DNA of 41,265 bases, from assembly GCA_036390995.1 (NCBI GenBank), contig DASWAT010000196.1, positions 1 through 41,265 of the forward strand, written 5' to 3'. Below the pieces are notes generated by a model. That model was not told the origin of the DNA. It worked only from the letters and a program-made list of their open reading frames with translations, and ran no database searches. Below are positions 1 through 6,705 of the stretch, piece by piece. The stretch's first letter is position 1. Each line of letters begins with the position of its first letter. Position numbers and translations under genes: made by a program. Source of the DNA: DASQQQ01 sp036390995 (GTDB taxonomy: Bacteria; Actinomycetota; UBA4738; HRBIN12).

Positions 1-165
1 GCGGCGGTCGAGCTCGGCCTTTCGAACTCGAAGCTGGAAGGGCTCAACAGCAAGATCCGGCTCATCAACCACCGCGGCTACGGCCATCACTCGGCGGCGG
101 CCCTCATCTCGATGATCTACCTCTGCTGCGGGGGGATCACCGTCCAGCTACCCACAGAAAGGTGA
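1..165 (+). CDS. ISL3-family transposase, C-terminal fragment (5' end outside window)
   Basis: The first frame is open from base 1 to a TGA at 163-165, giving 54 residues. The stretch reading LSNSKLEGLNSKIRLINHR, followed by GYGHHSAAALISMIYLCCGG, looks like the C-terminal end of DDE transposases of the ISL3 family, where the last catalytic Glu sits in an N-x-x-x-E-G-x-N context. The rest of the gene lies to the left, so I cannot tell whether the copy is intact. The right end of the insertion sequence should lie shortly after the stop (roughly 165-210), but I cannot define its terminal repeat without the left end. Its presence fits the accessory character of 1-3400. The family assignment is from remembered motif similarity. 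Confidence 0.72.
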   Translation, partial: AAVELGLSNSKLEGLNSKIRLINHRGYGHHSAAALISMIYLCCGGITVQLPTER

Positions 166-394
166 GGAGAACCACTTTTGAGCCCTCAGGTCGGGACCCG
201 CGGTTCGCGTTCGCCAGACGGCCTCGGGACGCGGAGTTGGCATAGGAAGAGAACCGTTCGAAAGTCGCTCTACGTGGCTCCTGGAGCCCCGGAACGGGCC
301 TTCTGAGGTGCGCGGATCGAGAGGGTGACTCGTCTCGTGCCTAGAAGTGGAGTGGGCCGATGTCCAGACTACGCTCGCGTGGTGCTCCGACGTA

Positions 395-424
395 TTGACC
401 TCGCCGTTTCATCGGTCGTACCGT
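395..424 (+). promoter_or_regulatory. Sigma70-type promoter for the TolB-like gene
   Basis: TTGACC at 395-400 and TACCGT at 419-424 are separated by 18 bp, a good housekeeping promoter for a high-GC genome. Transcription would begin near 431. An AGAAAGG ribosome-binding site at 441-447 and GTG starts at 448 and 457 follow. The rest of 166-394 contains no gene that I can support. Confidence 0.6.
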
Positions 425-456
425 CGCCTGGCTAGCCCGCAGAAAGGGTGGTCTTA

Positions 457-1482
457 GTGAGACGACAGATTGCTCTTGTGACCGTCGCGGCGACAATGCT
501 TCTGGGACCGGTCGCCGTTGCGGGACCCGCACAGGCGACAACCGCGGGTTCGAACGGTCAGATCGCGTTCGCGCGCCAACTCCCAACCGGCGTCCCAACC
601 GGGGGCGCGGACGTCTTTACGGCCAACCCGGATGGCGGCTTCGTCCAGCAGGTACCCCTCCCGTATCACGCCGAAGACTTCGCCATCCCTATCTGGTCAC
701 CCGACGGGAGCCAGTTGTTGATCTCGGATTTGTTCTTGGGTTCCTTCGAGAATCCTCCGACGTTCAGACCCGGGATCGTCGATCCGGACGGGTCGAACTT
801 CACGCTGCTTCTGCCGCCAGACGTGCCTGATGGGCAAGGGATCGGATGCAACGCTTGGACCCCGGACGCCGCTCGCCTTCTCTGTGGTCTGGACAACGAG
901 GGCGGCAACCTGCTGCCGGGGGTCGTTAGCATCCGATCCTCCGACGGTGGCGACCTCGTCCGGCTCACGACGAACCCGTACGGGGCCCACGACGTGCCCA
1001 CTGACGTTTCACCCGACGGCACCCAGTTCGTGTTCCTTCGCTTCCGGCCAGGTCCGCAGAAGGGGCAGAGACCCTTCGCCGCCGAGCAGGTCGCGCTGTT
1101 CGTGGAGAACATCGACGGAACGGGCCTTCGGCAGATCACCCCTTACGGGGTTGCGGCGGCGCACGAGCAGGCCTCGGCCCAATGGTCGCCGGACGGGCAG
1201 GAGATCATCTCGGAGACGAGGGAAGGCATCTTGTTCGTCGTTCACCCGGACGGCTCCGGCCTCAAGCTGATCCCGCTTCAGGTTGGCAGCCACAACCAGC
1301 CGTACTTCGCCTTCGAGCCTGACTTCTCACCGGACGGCACGCACATCGTGTTCTGCATGTTCCTCAACGGTCAGGAGGACCTCTACACGGCGAAGGCCGA
1401 TGGTTCCGACGTGGTCCAGATCACCGACACGCCCGACTTCGAGAACGGCCCCGACTGGGGGACTCACCCGCTGGCGACGTAG
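457..1482 (+). CDS. Secreted TolB-like beta-propeller (PD40 repeat) protein
   Basis: The product is 341 residues. It begins with a classical signal peptide (RR, then a hydrophobic run, ending at a GPAQA cleavage site near residue 27), so it is exported. The mature part carries repeated W/F-S-P-D-G motifs (WSPDG, WTPDA, VSPDG, WSPDG, FSPDG), each followed by a beta strand, which is the signature of WD40-like PD40 blades as in TolB. No catalytic residues are evident; such proteins usually act as binding scaffolds. I prefer the GTG at 457 because AGAAAGG (441-447) lies 9 nt upstream; the GTG at 448 would be too close. It has its own promoter and lies between an IS remnant and an integrase, so it may be element cargo. 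Confidence 0.8.
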   Translation: MRRQIALVTVAATMLLGPVAVAGPAQATTAGSNGQIAFARQLPTGVPTGGADVFTANPDGGFVQQVPLPYHAEDFAIPIWSPDGSQLLISDLFLGSFENPPTFRPGIVDPDGSNFTLLLPPDVPDGQGIGCNAWTPDAARLLCGLDNEGGNLLPGVVSIRSSDGGDLVRLTTNPYGAHDVPTDVSPDGTQFVFLRFRPGPQKGQRPFAAEQVALFVENIDGTGLRQITPYGVAAAHEQASAQWSPDGQEIISETREGILFVVHPDGSGLKLIPLQVGSHNQPYFAFEPDFSPDGTHIVFCMFLNGQEDLYTAKADGSDVVQITDTPDFENGPDWGTHPLAT

Positions 1483-1565
1483 AGACAGCAGGAACGGGGT
1501 TCTGGCCGTTGTGACCGCTACCGGCCTGGTCTCCTAGCGGGACTTGATAACTCGCATCGGAGAAG

Positions 1566-1586
1566 CTCGCCCGCTTCGCGGACGAG
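1566..1586. terminator. Hairpin downstream of the TolB-like gene
   Basis: CTCGCCCGC (1566-1574) pairs with GCGGACGAG (1578-1586) with one mismatch and a 3-nt loop. It lies 84 bases past the TolB-like stop. There is no T-run, so termination is only a possibility. Nothing else is seen in 1483-1646. Confidence 0.3.
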
Positions 1587-1646
1587 AAGTGCCGGATTCC
1601 GGGGTTCGGCGGAGCGATGATTCCGAGTTCGACGCCAAGACGACCG

Positions 1647-1652
1647 TACACT
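1647..1652 (+). promoter_or_regulatory. -10 hexamer of a leaderless start (small membrane protein)
   Basis: TACACT is followed by six bases and the ATG at 1659, placing the transcription start at or next to the start codon. Confidence 0.5.
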
Positions 1653-1658
1653 GTCCGT

Positions 1659-1859
1659 ATGACTCGCCGAGACCGACGGGCACGAGGAACTGACCCGGTT
1701 CGGAGGTTTCAGGACGAGGCGGATTGGAGCGGTTACACCAACTCCTGGAGTCGGATCGCCTCGCCCTCCAAGCGTGGTCGCGCGTTCGTCCTGGGCATGT
1801 TCGGCGTCCTGGTGTTGGTTGGGATCATCTCGATCATCATCACCCTCGCCACGAAGTGA
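1659..1859 (+). CDS. Small single-pass membrane protein, function unknown
   Basis: This is a 66-residue protein with a basic, hydrophilic N-terminus (MTRRDRRARG), a middle part with Trp/Tyr, and one clear C-terminal membrane helix (FVLGMFGVLVLVGIISIIITLAT). A longer reading from 1617 would add 14 residues, but the TACACT hexamer six bases before the ATG at 1659 argues for a leaderless start there. I recognise no family. It lies between the TolB-like gene and the integrase, which reads toward it, so it may belong to the integrated element. A weaker ORF lies antisense to it. Confidence 0.5.
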   Translation: MTRRDRRARGTDPVRRFQDEADWSGYTNSWSRIASPSKRGRAFVLGMFGVLVLVGIISIIITLATK

Positions 1860-1961
1860 CTGGATGGATCGGGAATCGACAGGTAGTTCCGAAGCTCTGC
1901 GGGCTCGGACTCGGTGAGGATGCGCTCAAGCTCCGCGAGCCGTTGGACCGCAACTCTGTCC

Positions 1962-1995
1962 ACAGACTCGTCGACAGGCTTGGTGACAGACTCGT
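1962..1995. repeat. 10-bp direct repeat (ACAGACTCGT x2)
   Basis: ACAGACTCGT occurs at 1962-1971 and again at 1986-1995, 24 bp apart, just outside the 3' end of the integrase gene. It could be a recombinase or excisionase arm-type site, or coincidence. The rest of 1860-2007 holds no gene I can support. Confidence 0.35.
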
Positions 1996-2007
1996 GGCAA
2001 AGCGAGC

Positions 2008-2040
2008 CCCCGACCTCACAGACCCGCAGGTCGGGGCCTT
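2008..2040. terminator. Bidirectional terminator-like hairpin
   Basis: CCCCGACCT (2008-2016) and AGGTCGGGG (2028-2036) form a perfect 9-bp stem with an 11-nt loop, followed on the plus strand by CCTTTCT. It lies between the convergent ends of the small membrane protein gene and the integrase gene, where a shared terminator is expected. Confidence 0.55.
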
Positions 2041-2064
2041 TCTGTGTACACGGGAGTGTTCTGG

Positions 2065-3279
2065 TCAGGACCCGCCGCCTTCGAGTGCCGGGACCGGGAG
2101 GTCGTCTCCCCCGCCGAGGGACGCGAGTCGGAGCAGCGAGTCGCCGAAGAGCCGCGAGTAGACGTCCAGGGTGATGGACGGCTTGCTGTGGCCCAGGAGC
2201 TTCGACACCTGGAGGATGTTCGCGCCTTTGCCGATCCAGTACGACGCCGCGTGGTGGCGAAGCTGATTCGGGCTGATGCTGCCGTTGACCTTCGCCGCCT
2301 CGGCCGCGGGCTCGAACACCCGTTTCCGGTAGTTGTCCGACTCGATCGGAGATCCGTCCTCAGTCGTGAAGACGTACCCGTCACTCGGGTACCGCTCCAG
2401 GTGCGACTTCAGCGCGTCGGCCATCGCGGGGCTCGGGATCATCGGGAGGGTCCGCGTCTGGCCGGTCTTGGTCTGCCCGACACGCCCCTTCGTCAGAGAC
2501 CGACGGACGGTGATGGTGCCCGTCGTGAAGTCGAGGTCCTCGACCCTGAGTCCGAACGCCTCGCCCGGTCGCAGGCCCTCGAACGCCATGACAAGGACCA
2601 GGGCGCGGTACCGATCGGCCATCGCAGCGACGAGGCTCGCGACCTCTCCAGTGTCAGGCATCCGTTCGTCCTTGCCCTCGGAACGAGCCGACTTCCGAAC
2701 CCGCTCTTCCCGTGTCCCGGCCTTGAAATCACGCCGGACCGGGTTGGCACTGACGTAGCCCAGGAAGACCGCGTAGTTCCCGACCCGCTGGACGAGGCTC
2801 TGCGCTGAGTCACGCATCCTCGGCTTCTCGATCCCGGCCAGCGCCCTGTCGATCTGCGCCGACGCCAGGTCGGCGATCTCCGTGTCGAGGAGCCCCGCGT
2901 CTGCCTTCGCGAGAGCCTTCCAGAGCTGGTCGTGGAGAGCGACCGTCGCCGGGGCGTAGGGCCGACTCTGAGCTTCGAAGTACGCGGACATCTCGGCGTA
3001 CAGCTCGCGGAGAGTCCGCTTCCCTTCGTTCGGGCTGATCCACTGCTGGCCGCGCGTCGGCTTGTTGGCCTCGATCCACTCGCGGGCTGCACGGACGGCC
3101 CGTGTCTTCGCCCGCTCCTGCTCGCGCTCGGACTGGTCTCGCTGAAAATCCTTGGGCGAGAACGTCCGGCTGTAGAGCTTGTGATCGCGCCCGCGGTACA
3201 TGGCTTCGTACGACCCGGTACGACTCACGAGTCTGACGCCCCGCGGTAGGTCCCTGGCCTTGGTCTCGGTGGTCGTCAT
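2065..3279 (-). CDS. Tyrosine-family site-specific integrase
   Basis: The product is 404 residues. After a basic arm-binding-like N-terminus comes a core-binding helical region (about 88-180) and a catalytic domain (about 205-385). Catalytic candidates are Arg237 (GLRPGEA), Lys271 (TKTGQTR), Arg341, His364 (LLGH) and the nucleophile Tyr374 (LDVYSRLF). The HxxR box reads N338-Q-L-R341, so the usual first His is Asn, an uncommon substitution at an active-site position. The ATG is preceded by GGAGAGGAGG, a strong ribosome-binding site. The gene starts 128 bp from the 3' end of tRNA-Ala and reads away from it, the normal arrangement for an element integrated into a tRNA 3' end. The element would extend to the left, with the other attachment site outside the window. 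Confidence 0.93.
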   Translation of the reverse strand: MTTTETKARDLPRGVRLVSRTGSYEAMYRGRDHKLYSRTFSPKDFQRDQSEREQERAKTRAVRAAREWIEANKPTRGQQWISPNEGKRTLRELYAEMSAYFEAQSRPYAPATVALHDQLWKALAKADAGLLDTEIADLASAQIDRALAGIEKPRMRDSAQSLVQRVGNYAVFLGYVSANPVRRDFKAGTREERVRKSARSEGKDERMPDTGEVASLVAAMADRYRALVLVMAFEGLRPGEAFGLRVEDLDFTTGTITVRRSLTKGRVGQTKTGQTRTLPMIPSPAMADALKSHLERYPSDGYVFTTEDGSPIESDNYRKRVFEPAAEAAKVNGSISPNQLRHHAASYWIGKGANILQVSKLLGHSKPSITLDVYSRLFGDSLLRLASLGGGDDLPVPALEGGGS

Positions 3280-3406
3280 TTCGACCGCCTCCTCTCCCGC
3301 AGCCAGTCTTACCAGAAGTCGGGACAGGTTGGGATTCGGGGTTTCCAGTTAGGACACGATGATACTGGAGGGAGCAGATTGGGCATCTGACCTAGGATTT
3401 TCTCTG
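3280..3406. other. Integrase-tRNA spacer, candidate attachment region
   Basis: This 127-bp gap between int and the tRNA 3' end has no gene. It is less GC-rich than the flanks and holds loosely similar GGGACAGG and GGACACG words that could be integrase arm sites. The crossover core would be expected at 3407 to about 3430, in the tRNA 3' end. Confidence 0.35.
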
Positions 3407-3479
3407 TGGACCCAAGGGGACTCGAACCCCTGACCTCTTGGCTGCCAGCCAAGCGCTCTACCAGCTGAGCTATGGGCCC
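3407..3479 (-). tRNA. tRNA-Ala (anticodon GGC)
   Basis: The reverse complement folds as a full cloverleaf of 73 nt. The acceptor GGGCCCA pairs with TGGGTCC (one G-U). The D arm is GCTC/GAGC. The anticodon stem CTTGG/CCAAG encloses the loop CTGGCAG, so the anticodon is GGC, reading GCC (Ala). The T arm is AGGGG-TTCGAGT-CCCCT. CCA is not encoded. The gene is the probable integration target of the adjacent integrase. A TAGACT hexamer on the minus strand at 3530-3535 could be its -10 box. Confidence 0.95.
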
Positions 3480-3590
3480 GCTGTCGCCGCGGATGAGCCC
3501 GCGAGGCTCGGCACGGTCGCGACCGCACAAGTCTAGGCGACATCCGACCCTCCGACAGTCCTCGGTCTCGCGCTCACAACCAGATCCCGT

Positions 3591-3620
3591 GGCACTCCGG
3601 CCCGGCCGGACCGGAGTGCC
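3591..3620. terminator. 10-bp hairpin after the small minus-strand ORF
   Basis: GGCACTCCGG (3591-3600) and CCGGAGTGCC (3611-3620) are perfect inverted copies with a 10-nt spacer. It sits 20 nt beyond the stop of the 45-residue ORF on the minus strand and before tRNA-Ala. No U-run follows, so it may be a processing or weak termination hairpin. Confidence 0.4.
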
Positions 3621-3640
3621 CGGGGTAGTGCCCGGATCGG

Positions 3641-3778
3641 TTACCGGGTCACCTCGTGCTGCAGCAACACCGGCAACTGGGCCCGCGGCTGTGCGGCGGG
3701 AGAGTAGGACGGGTGGTGGGTCAGATCGACGCTCGCGACCTCCCAACCATCCTTGCCGAGCTCGCTCAGGCGCTCCAC
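3641..3778 (-). CDS. 45-residue protein with an LxxLGxxGWE motif (DUF4177-like)
   Basis: A GTG at 3778, preceded by the G-rich stretch TCGGGGGCGGGC, opens a 45-codon frame ending in TAA at 3641-3643. The N-terminal part reads VERLSELGKDGWEVASVDL, closely resembling the LN-x-LG-x-x-GWE core of small DUF4177-type proteins. The ending (QLPVLLQHEVTR) also looks like a beta strand. Third codon positions are strongly G/C. A perfect hairpin follows the stop. The frame stays open further upstream without a better start. It is divergent from the Crp-type gene and shares its control region. Function is unknown, and it is short enough to be missed by gene finders. Confidence 0.42.
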   Translation of the reverse strand: MERLSELGKDGWEVASVDLTHHPSYSPAAQPRAQLPVLLQHEVTR

Positions 3779-3796
3779 ACGCCCGCCCCCGACGGT

Positions 3797-3836
3797 CAGT
3801 GACCTGGGTGCCTCGCGGACGTGACCCAGGTCACTG
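3797..3836. promoter_or_regulatory. Inverted-repeat operator with Crp/Fnr-type GTGA-N6-TCAC site
   Basis: CAGTGACCTGGGT (3797-3809) is repeated perfectly inverted as ACCCAGGTCACTG (3824-3836). The right arm with its flank contains GTGA-CCCAGG-TCAC (3821-3834), matching the core of the Crp/Fnr consensus TGTGA-N6-TCACA. The left arm contains a half-matching copy from 3799. The repeat lies between a divergent small ORF and a gene for a Crp-family protein, so autoregulation is the simplest reading. Confidence 0.6.
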
Positions 3837-3886
3837 GCTGGGCTGGTCGAGCCACATGGTCCGCGGTCAAGGGTCGGGGCCGGACG

Positions 3887-3892
3887 TAGACT
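3887..3892 (+). promoter_or_regulatory. Possible -10 hexamer (TAGACT) for the Crp-type gene
   Basis: TAGACT lies 44 bp before the preferred GTG start at 3937. No clear -35 is seen. It directly abuts GGAGGAGG (3893-3900), which would then not be part of the transcript, so one of the two signals is probably fortuitous. Confidence 0.3.
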
Positions 3893-3936
3893 GGAGGAGG
3901 TTCCAGTGGGCAGCGGTCCAGCCGAGGACGGCGGAC

Positions 3937-4698
3937 GTGCTCGACGAACTCGTTCGCGATGGGTTGCAGGGAGGCTTCCTCTTCTCCCTTCCCCGCCACG
4001 CGGCGGAGCGGCTCCTGGCCGAGGCGATCCGGATCCGGGTTCCGGCCGGCGCTCTGATCTATCGCGATGGGGAAGCGCCGCGCGTCATCGTCGTCGTGGG
4101 CGGCCTGCTGAGGGTATTCCTGAGCTCCCCCGGGGGACGACAGGTCACGGTGCGCTACGTGCGCAGCGGCGGCGTGGCGGGCCTGGTCCTGGTGCTGAAC
4201 GGCCTCGCGCCGACCAGCATCCAGGCGATGACCACCGCCTCCGTGGTGGCCCTCAAGGTCGAAACGCTCCGCTCGCTGCTCGCGTCGGAACCGGGCGTCG
4301 CTCGGGCATGCGCTGAGGAACTGACGCGACAGCTCCGGCAGGCGCTCGACGACATCTCGCAGCAGGCCTTCCTTTCGGTTCGCCAGCGCATAGCCCGCCA
4401 GCTCCTCGATCTCGCTTCGCCGGGTCGCGGGAGGCATCTCGTCGTGCGCGCGAGCCAGCAGGAGCTGGCCGACGCGGTGGGATCGGTCCGAGAGGTCGTG
4501 ACTCGAACCCTCCACGAGCTCCGGGACGACGGCCTCGTCGCCACGGCTCCTGGTGGGATCGTCCTCCTCGATCCCGTCGGGCTCACCGACGAGCTCGCGG
4601 ATGGTGGATGGGACGGTCGTGCCTACCCCGAGGAGGCGGCGTCCGACTCCTCCCAGGGCACCCTCGGCGCGTCGCGCCACAAGCGCTCGAGGTCGTAG
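3937..4698 (+). CDS. Crp/Fnr-family transcriptional regulator
   Basis: The product is 253 residues. An N-terminal cyclic-nucleotide-binding-type beta roll (about 15-115) is followed by a dimerisation helix (about 120-155) and a winged helix-turn-helix (about 170-220; SQQELADAVGSVREVVTRTLHELRDDGLV), the classical Crp layout. The phosphate-binding cassette of cAMP-binding members (Gly-Glu and a later Arg) is not evident; the equivalent part reads GGVAGLVLVLNGLAPTSIQ, so the ligand may not be cAMP. No CxxC cluster of the Fnr type is present. I chose GTG 3937 because CGAGGA lies 8 nt upstream; ATG 3856 is a longer alternative in frame. The 3' end overlaps rsfS, on the opposite strand, by 76 bp. 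Confidence 0.85.
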   Translation: MLDELVRDGLQGGFLFSLPRHAAERLLAEAIRIRVPAGALIYRDGEAPRVIVVVGGLLRVFLSSPGGRQVTVRYVRSGGVAGLVLVLNGLAPTSIQAMTTASVVALKVETLRSLLASEPGVARACAEELTRQLRQALDDISQQAFLSVRQRIARQLLDLASPGRGRHLVVRASQQELADAVGSVREVVTRTLHELRDDGLVATAPGGIVLLDPVGLTDELADGGWDGRAYPEEAASDSSQGTLGASRHKRSRS

Positions 4699-5012
4699 TA
4701 TTCGCGATCCTCGTCGGCGAACACGTGTACCACGACGTCGACGTAGTCGAGCAGCACCCACCGGGCATCCGACTCGCCCTCCCGGCGGACGGGCCGGACC
4801 CCGAGTTCCTTCAGCGCCTTCTCGATCTCCTCGAAGAGGGTCTTCACCTGGCGGTCGCTGGAACCGCTGGCGATGACGAAGTAGTCGGTGATCACGATCA
4901 GGTCGCGGACGTCGAGGATCACCACGTCCTCACCCTGCTTGGCGGAGGCGGCGCGTGCCGCCCCGATCGCCACTTCCTTGCTGTCGACGAGCCCGGGCGG
5001 CTTACCGGGCAC
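4623..5012 (-). CDS. rsfS: Ribosomal silencing factor RsfS
   Basis: The product is 129 residues, the usual length of the RsfS/Iojap (DUF143) family. It binds ribosomal protein L14 and blocks subunit joining in starvation. Family features are VVILDVRDLIVITDYFVIASG, then a helix, and the C-terminal WVLLDYVDVVVHVF with YYDLERLWRDAP. The GTG start at 5012 has GAAGGA 4 nt upstream. It follows the LytR_C gene by 18 bp and nadD in the same direction, the neighbourhood in which rsfS is normally found. Confidence 0.95.
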   Translation of the reverse strand: MPGKPPGLVDSKEVAIGAARAASAKQGEDVVILDVRDLIVITDYFVIASGSSDRQVKTLFEEIEKALKELGVRPVRREGESDARWVLLDYVDVVVHVFADEDREYYDLERLWRDAPRVPWEESDAASSG

Positions 5013-5030
5013 GGCGTCCTTCGAACATGC

Positions 5031-6038
5031 TCACTCCGTCTGGTAGTCCTTTCCCACCACGATGGTGACATCCCCGAGCCCCGATGGCACCCCCGCAACG
5101 GACACGGTACCCACCCCGAGCAGCTCCTGCACGCGCTCGGCCGCAGGTTGATCTGCCGCGGTCCCCGCCACCACCAGCGTGGTGTCGTGGTCGAAGCTCG
5201 AGGCGTTCTCCGAGATGCTCACGCGGAACCCCGCCGGGATCAGCCGTTCGGCCACCGATCGCCCCACCCCGGGCGCCCCGCTCCCGTTCAGCACGACGAC
5301 CGGGATCGGCGGGGTGGAGGAACCCCCCAGGTCCTCGGCGACGAGCAGAGTGAGCGCGGCCGGGTCCGGCACGAGATACCCGGCCGTGGCGCGCTCGGTG
5401 GGCATCGAGCGGACCACGGCGCCCTGGGCTTCCTCGAGGAGCACGGCCACGGCGCCTGCGTCGTCGGCCTCCGAGAAGTCCTCGGAGCTCCACGAGGGCC
5501 CCACCGCGAACAGGCCCTGCAGCAGCTGCCGCCACGTGAGCGCGCGAGCCGGGTTCGACCGGTCGAGCGCCTGCGCGATCTGGTCACCGGACTGCGTCGA
5601 GCCGAACGCCTCGACCCCGCCGGCCCGATCGACCACGCCGGCCAGACGTGTGGTGTCCGTGACCACCACGTGCGGGATCCACACGCCGAGGAGGTTCGAG
5701 ATCGCGAGCACCGCCTCCGGCGCGGGCAGCTCCGCCGCGTCCATCACGCGGCCGTCCCCTTGGCCCGGGATGGTGAGCGCGACGGTCGCCGGGACGACCA
5801 CCGCCACCGGCGTCGAGCCCGTCCCCGCCGCCACCACGGCCAGCAGCGGCCCGGGAGCGCTGCGCACGATCAGCAGCGCGAGCCTGGGAGGTACGTCGGG
5901 CGAGGTGGAGGCGCGCGGCCGTTCGCCGTTCGACCCGCCCATCAGCGTGGCCGCGGCGATCGCCGCCACGGCGCCGACGGCCGACAGCCAGACGGCCGCC
6001 GTCCACACGGGACGGCGGACCCGGTGCCTTCCGCTCAA
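5031..6038 (-). CDS. Membrane-anchored LytR C-terminal domain protein
   Basis: The product is 335 residues. A basic N-terminus is followed by one membrane helix (about 12-34), so the bulk should be extracytoplasmic. Residues about 50-230 resemble a divergent LytR-CpsA-Psr catalytic fold (beta strands, and DRAGGVE as in LCP proteins), but I do not see the full set of conserved Arg/Asp residues. The C-terminal part (about 245-335) with VVVLNGSGAPGVGRSVAERL and a final VVGKDY is a typical LytR_C domain. The likely start is TTG at 6038, overlapping the nadD stop (TTGA), so translation is probably coupled. It may act in attaching cell-wall polymers, but the catalytic role is uncertain. Confidence 0.8.
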   Translation of the reverse strand: MSGRHRVRRPVWTAAVWLSAVGAVAAIAAATLMGGSNGERPRASTSPDVPPRLALLIVRSAPGPLLAVVAAGTGSTPVAVVVPATVALTIPGQGDGRVMDAAELPAPEAVLAISNLLGVWIPHVVVTDTTRLAGVVDRAGGVEAFGSTQSGDQIAQALDRSNPARALTWRQLLQGLFAVGPSWSSEDFSEADDAGAVAVLLEEAQGAVVRSMPTERATAGYLVPDPAALTLLVAEDLGGSSTPPIPVVVLNGSGAPGVGRSVAERLIPAGFRVSISENASSFDHDTTLVVAGTAADQPAAERVQELLGVGTVSVAGVPSGLGDVTIVVGKDYQTE

Positions 6039-6631
6039 CGGTACAGCCCCACCTTCTCGACGTAGCTCTGGACGCCGTCGGGCACGAGGTACCGGATCGG
6101 CCGCCCCTCCTTCACCCGCACGCGGATGTCGGTGGAGGAGATGGCCAGCGCCGGGATGTTCATGACGCTCACGTTCGGGTGCGCGGTGGACGCCTCGGCC
6201 TCGAACCGCGTGAGGTCGTAACCGGGGCGCGTGGCCGCGATGAAGTGCGCCAGCGACAGAACCTCCTCGGGATCCTTCCAGTGCAGGATCTCGAGCATCG
6301 CGTCCGCGCCGGTCACGAAGAAGAGATCCGTGCCCTCGCCTGCCTGCGTCCTGAGCGAGAGCAGGGTGTCGACGGTGTACGTGGGCCCCTCCCGGTCCAC
6401 CTCGATCCGCGAGACGGAGAAGCGCGGGTTGCTCGCCGTCGCGATGACCGTCATCAGGTACCGGTGCTCGGCGGGCGTGACGTGGCTGCCCTCCTTCATC
6501 CAGGGCTGTCCGGTGGGGACGAACACCACCTCGTCCAGACCGAACTGGACCGCGGCCTCCTCGGCGGTCAGGAGGTGTCCGTGGTGGATGGGGTCGAAGG
6601 TCCCGCCCATGACCCCGAGGCGTCGCGTCAC
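6035..6631 (-). CDS. nadD: Nicotinate-nucleotide adenylyltransferase
   Basis: NadD joins nicotinate mononucleotide to AMP to make deamido-NAD. The 198-residue product starts with MTRRLGV then MGGTFDPIHHGHLL, the nucleotidyltransferase signature with its HxGH pair, and ends with the ISSTDIRVRVKEG motif that binds ATP. VPTGQPWMKEG and the FVTGADAM region also fit NadD. I place the start at GTG 6631 rather than at an upstream codon because the conserved sequence begins here and TACGAT lies six bases before it, giving a leaderless message. A LytR_C gene and rsfS follow in the same operon. Confidence 0.95.
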   Translation of the reverse strand: MTRRLGVMGGTFDPIHHGHLLTAEEAAVQFGLDEVVFVPTGQPWMKEGSHVTPAEHRYLMTVIATASNPRFSVSRIEVDREGPTYTVDTLLSLRTQAGEGTDLFFVTGADAMLEILHWKDPEEVLSLAHFIAATRPGYDLTRFEAEASTAHPNVSVMNIPALAISSTDIRVRVKEGRPIRYLVPDGVQSYVEKVGLYR

Positions 6632-6637
6632 GCGCGT

Positions 6638-6643
6638 ATCGTA
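6638..6643 (-). promoter_or_regulatory. -10 hexamer of leaderless nadD
   Basis: On the minus strand TACGAT is followed by exactly six bases and the GTG start at 6631. There is no ribosome-binding site. Confidence 0.5.
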
Positions 6644-6705
6644 CGGCCCGTCGACCGCCGGGCCGGGGATTTCACCCCTCCGCACGAGAGACGCGGGCCG
6701 ACCGC

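Noticed and set aside
1733..1963. Minus-strand ORF with a helical-looking N-terminus (VDRVAVQRLAELERILTES...)
   Set aside because: It runs antisense through the small membrane protein, whose membrane helix and promoter hexamer are better supported; its second half looks like antisense translation. The first half could still be a real short peptide.
3309..3746. Minus-strand ORF spanning the tRNA-Ala gene
   Set aside because: It reads through a perfect tRNA cloverleaf, so the coding potential is incidental.
4608..6065. 485-codon plus-strand frame opposite rsfS and the LytR_C gene
   Set aside because: It is an Arg/His-rich antisense translation with no family resemblance; the minus strand has rsfS.
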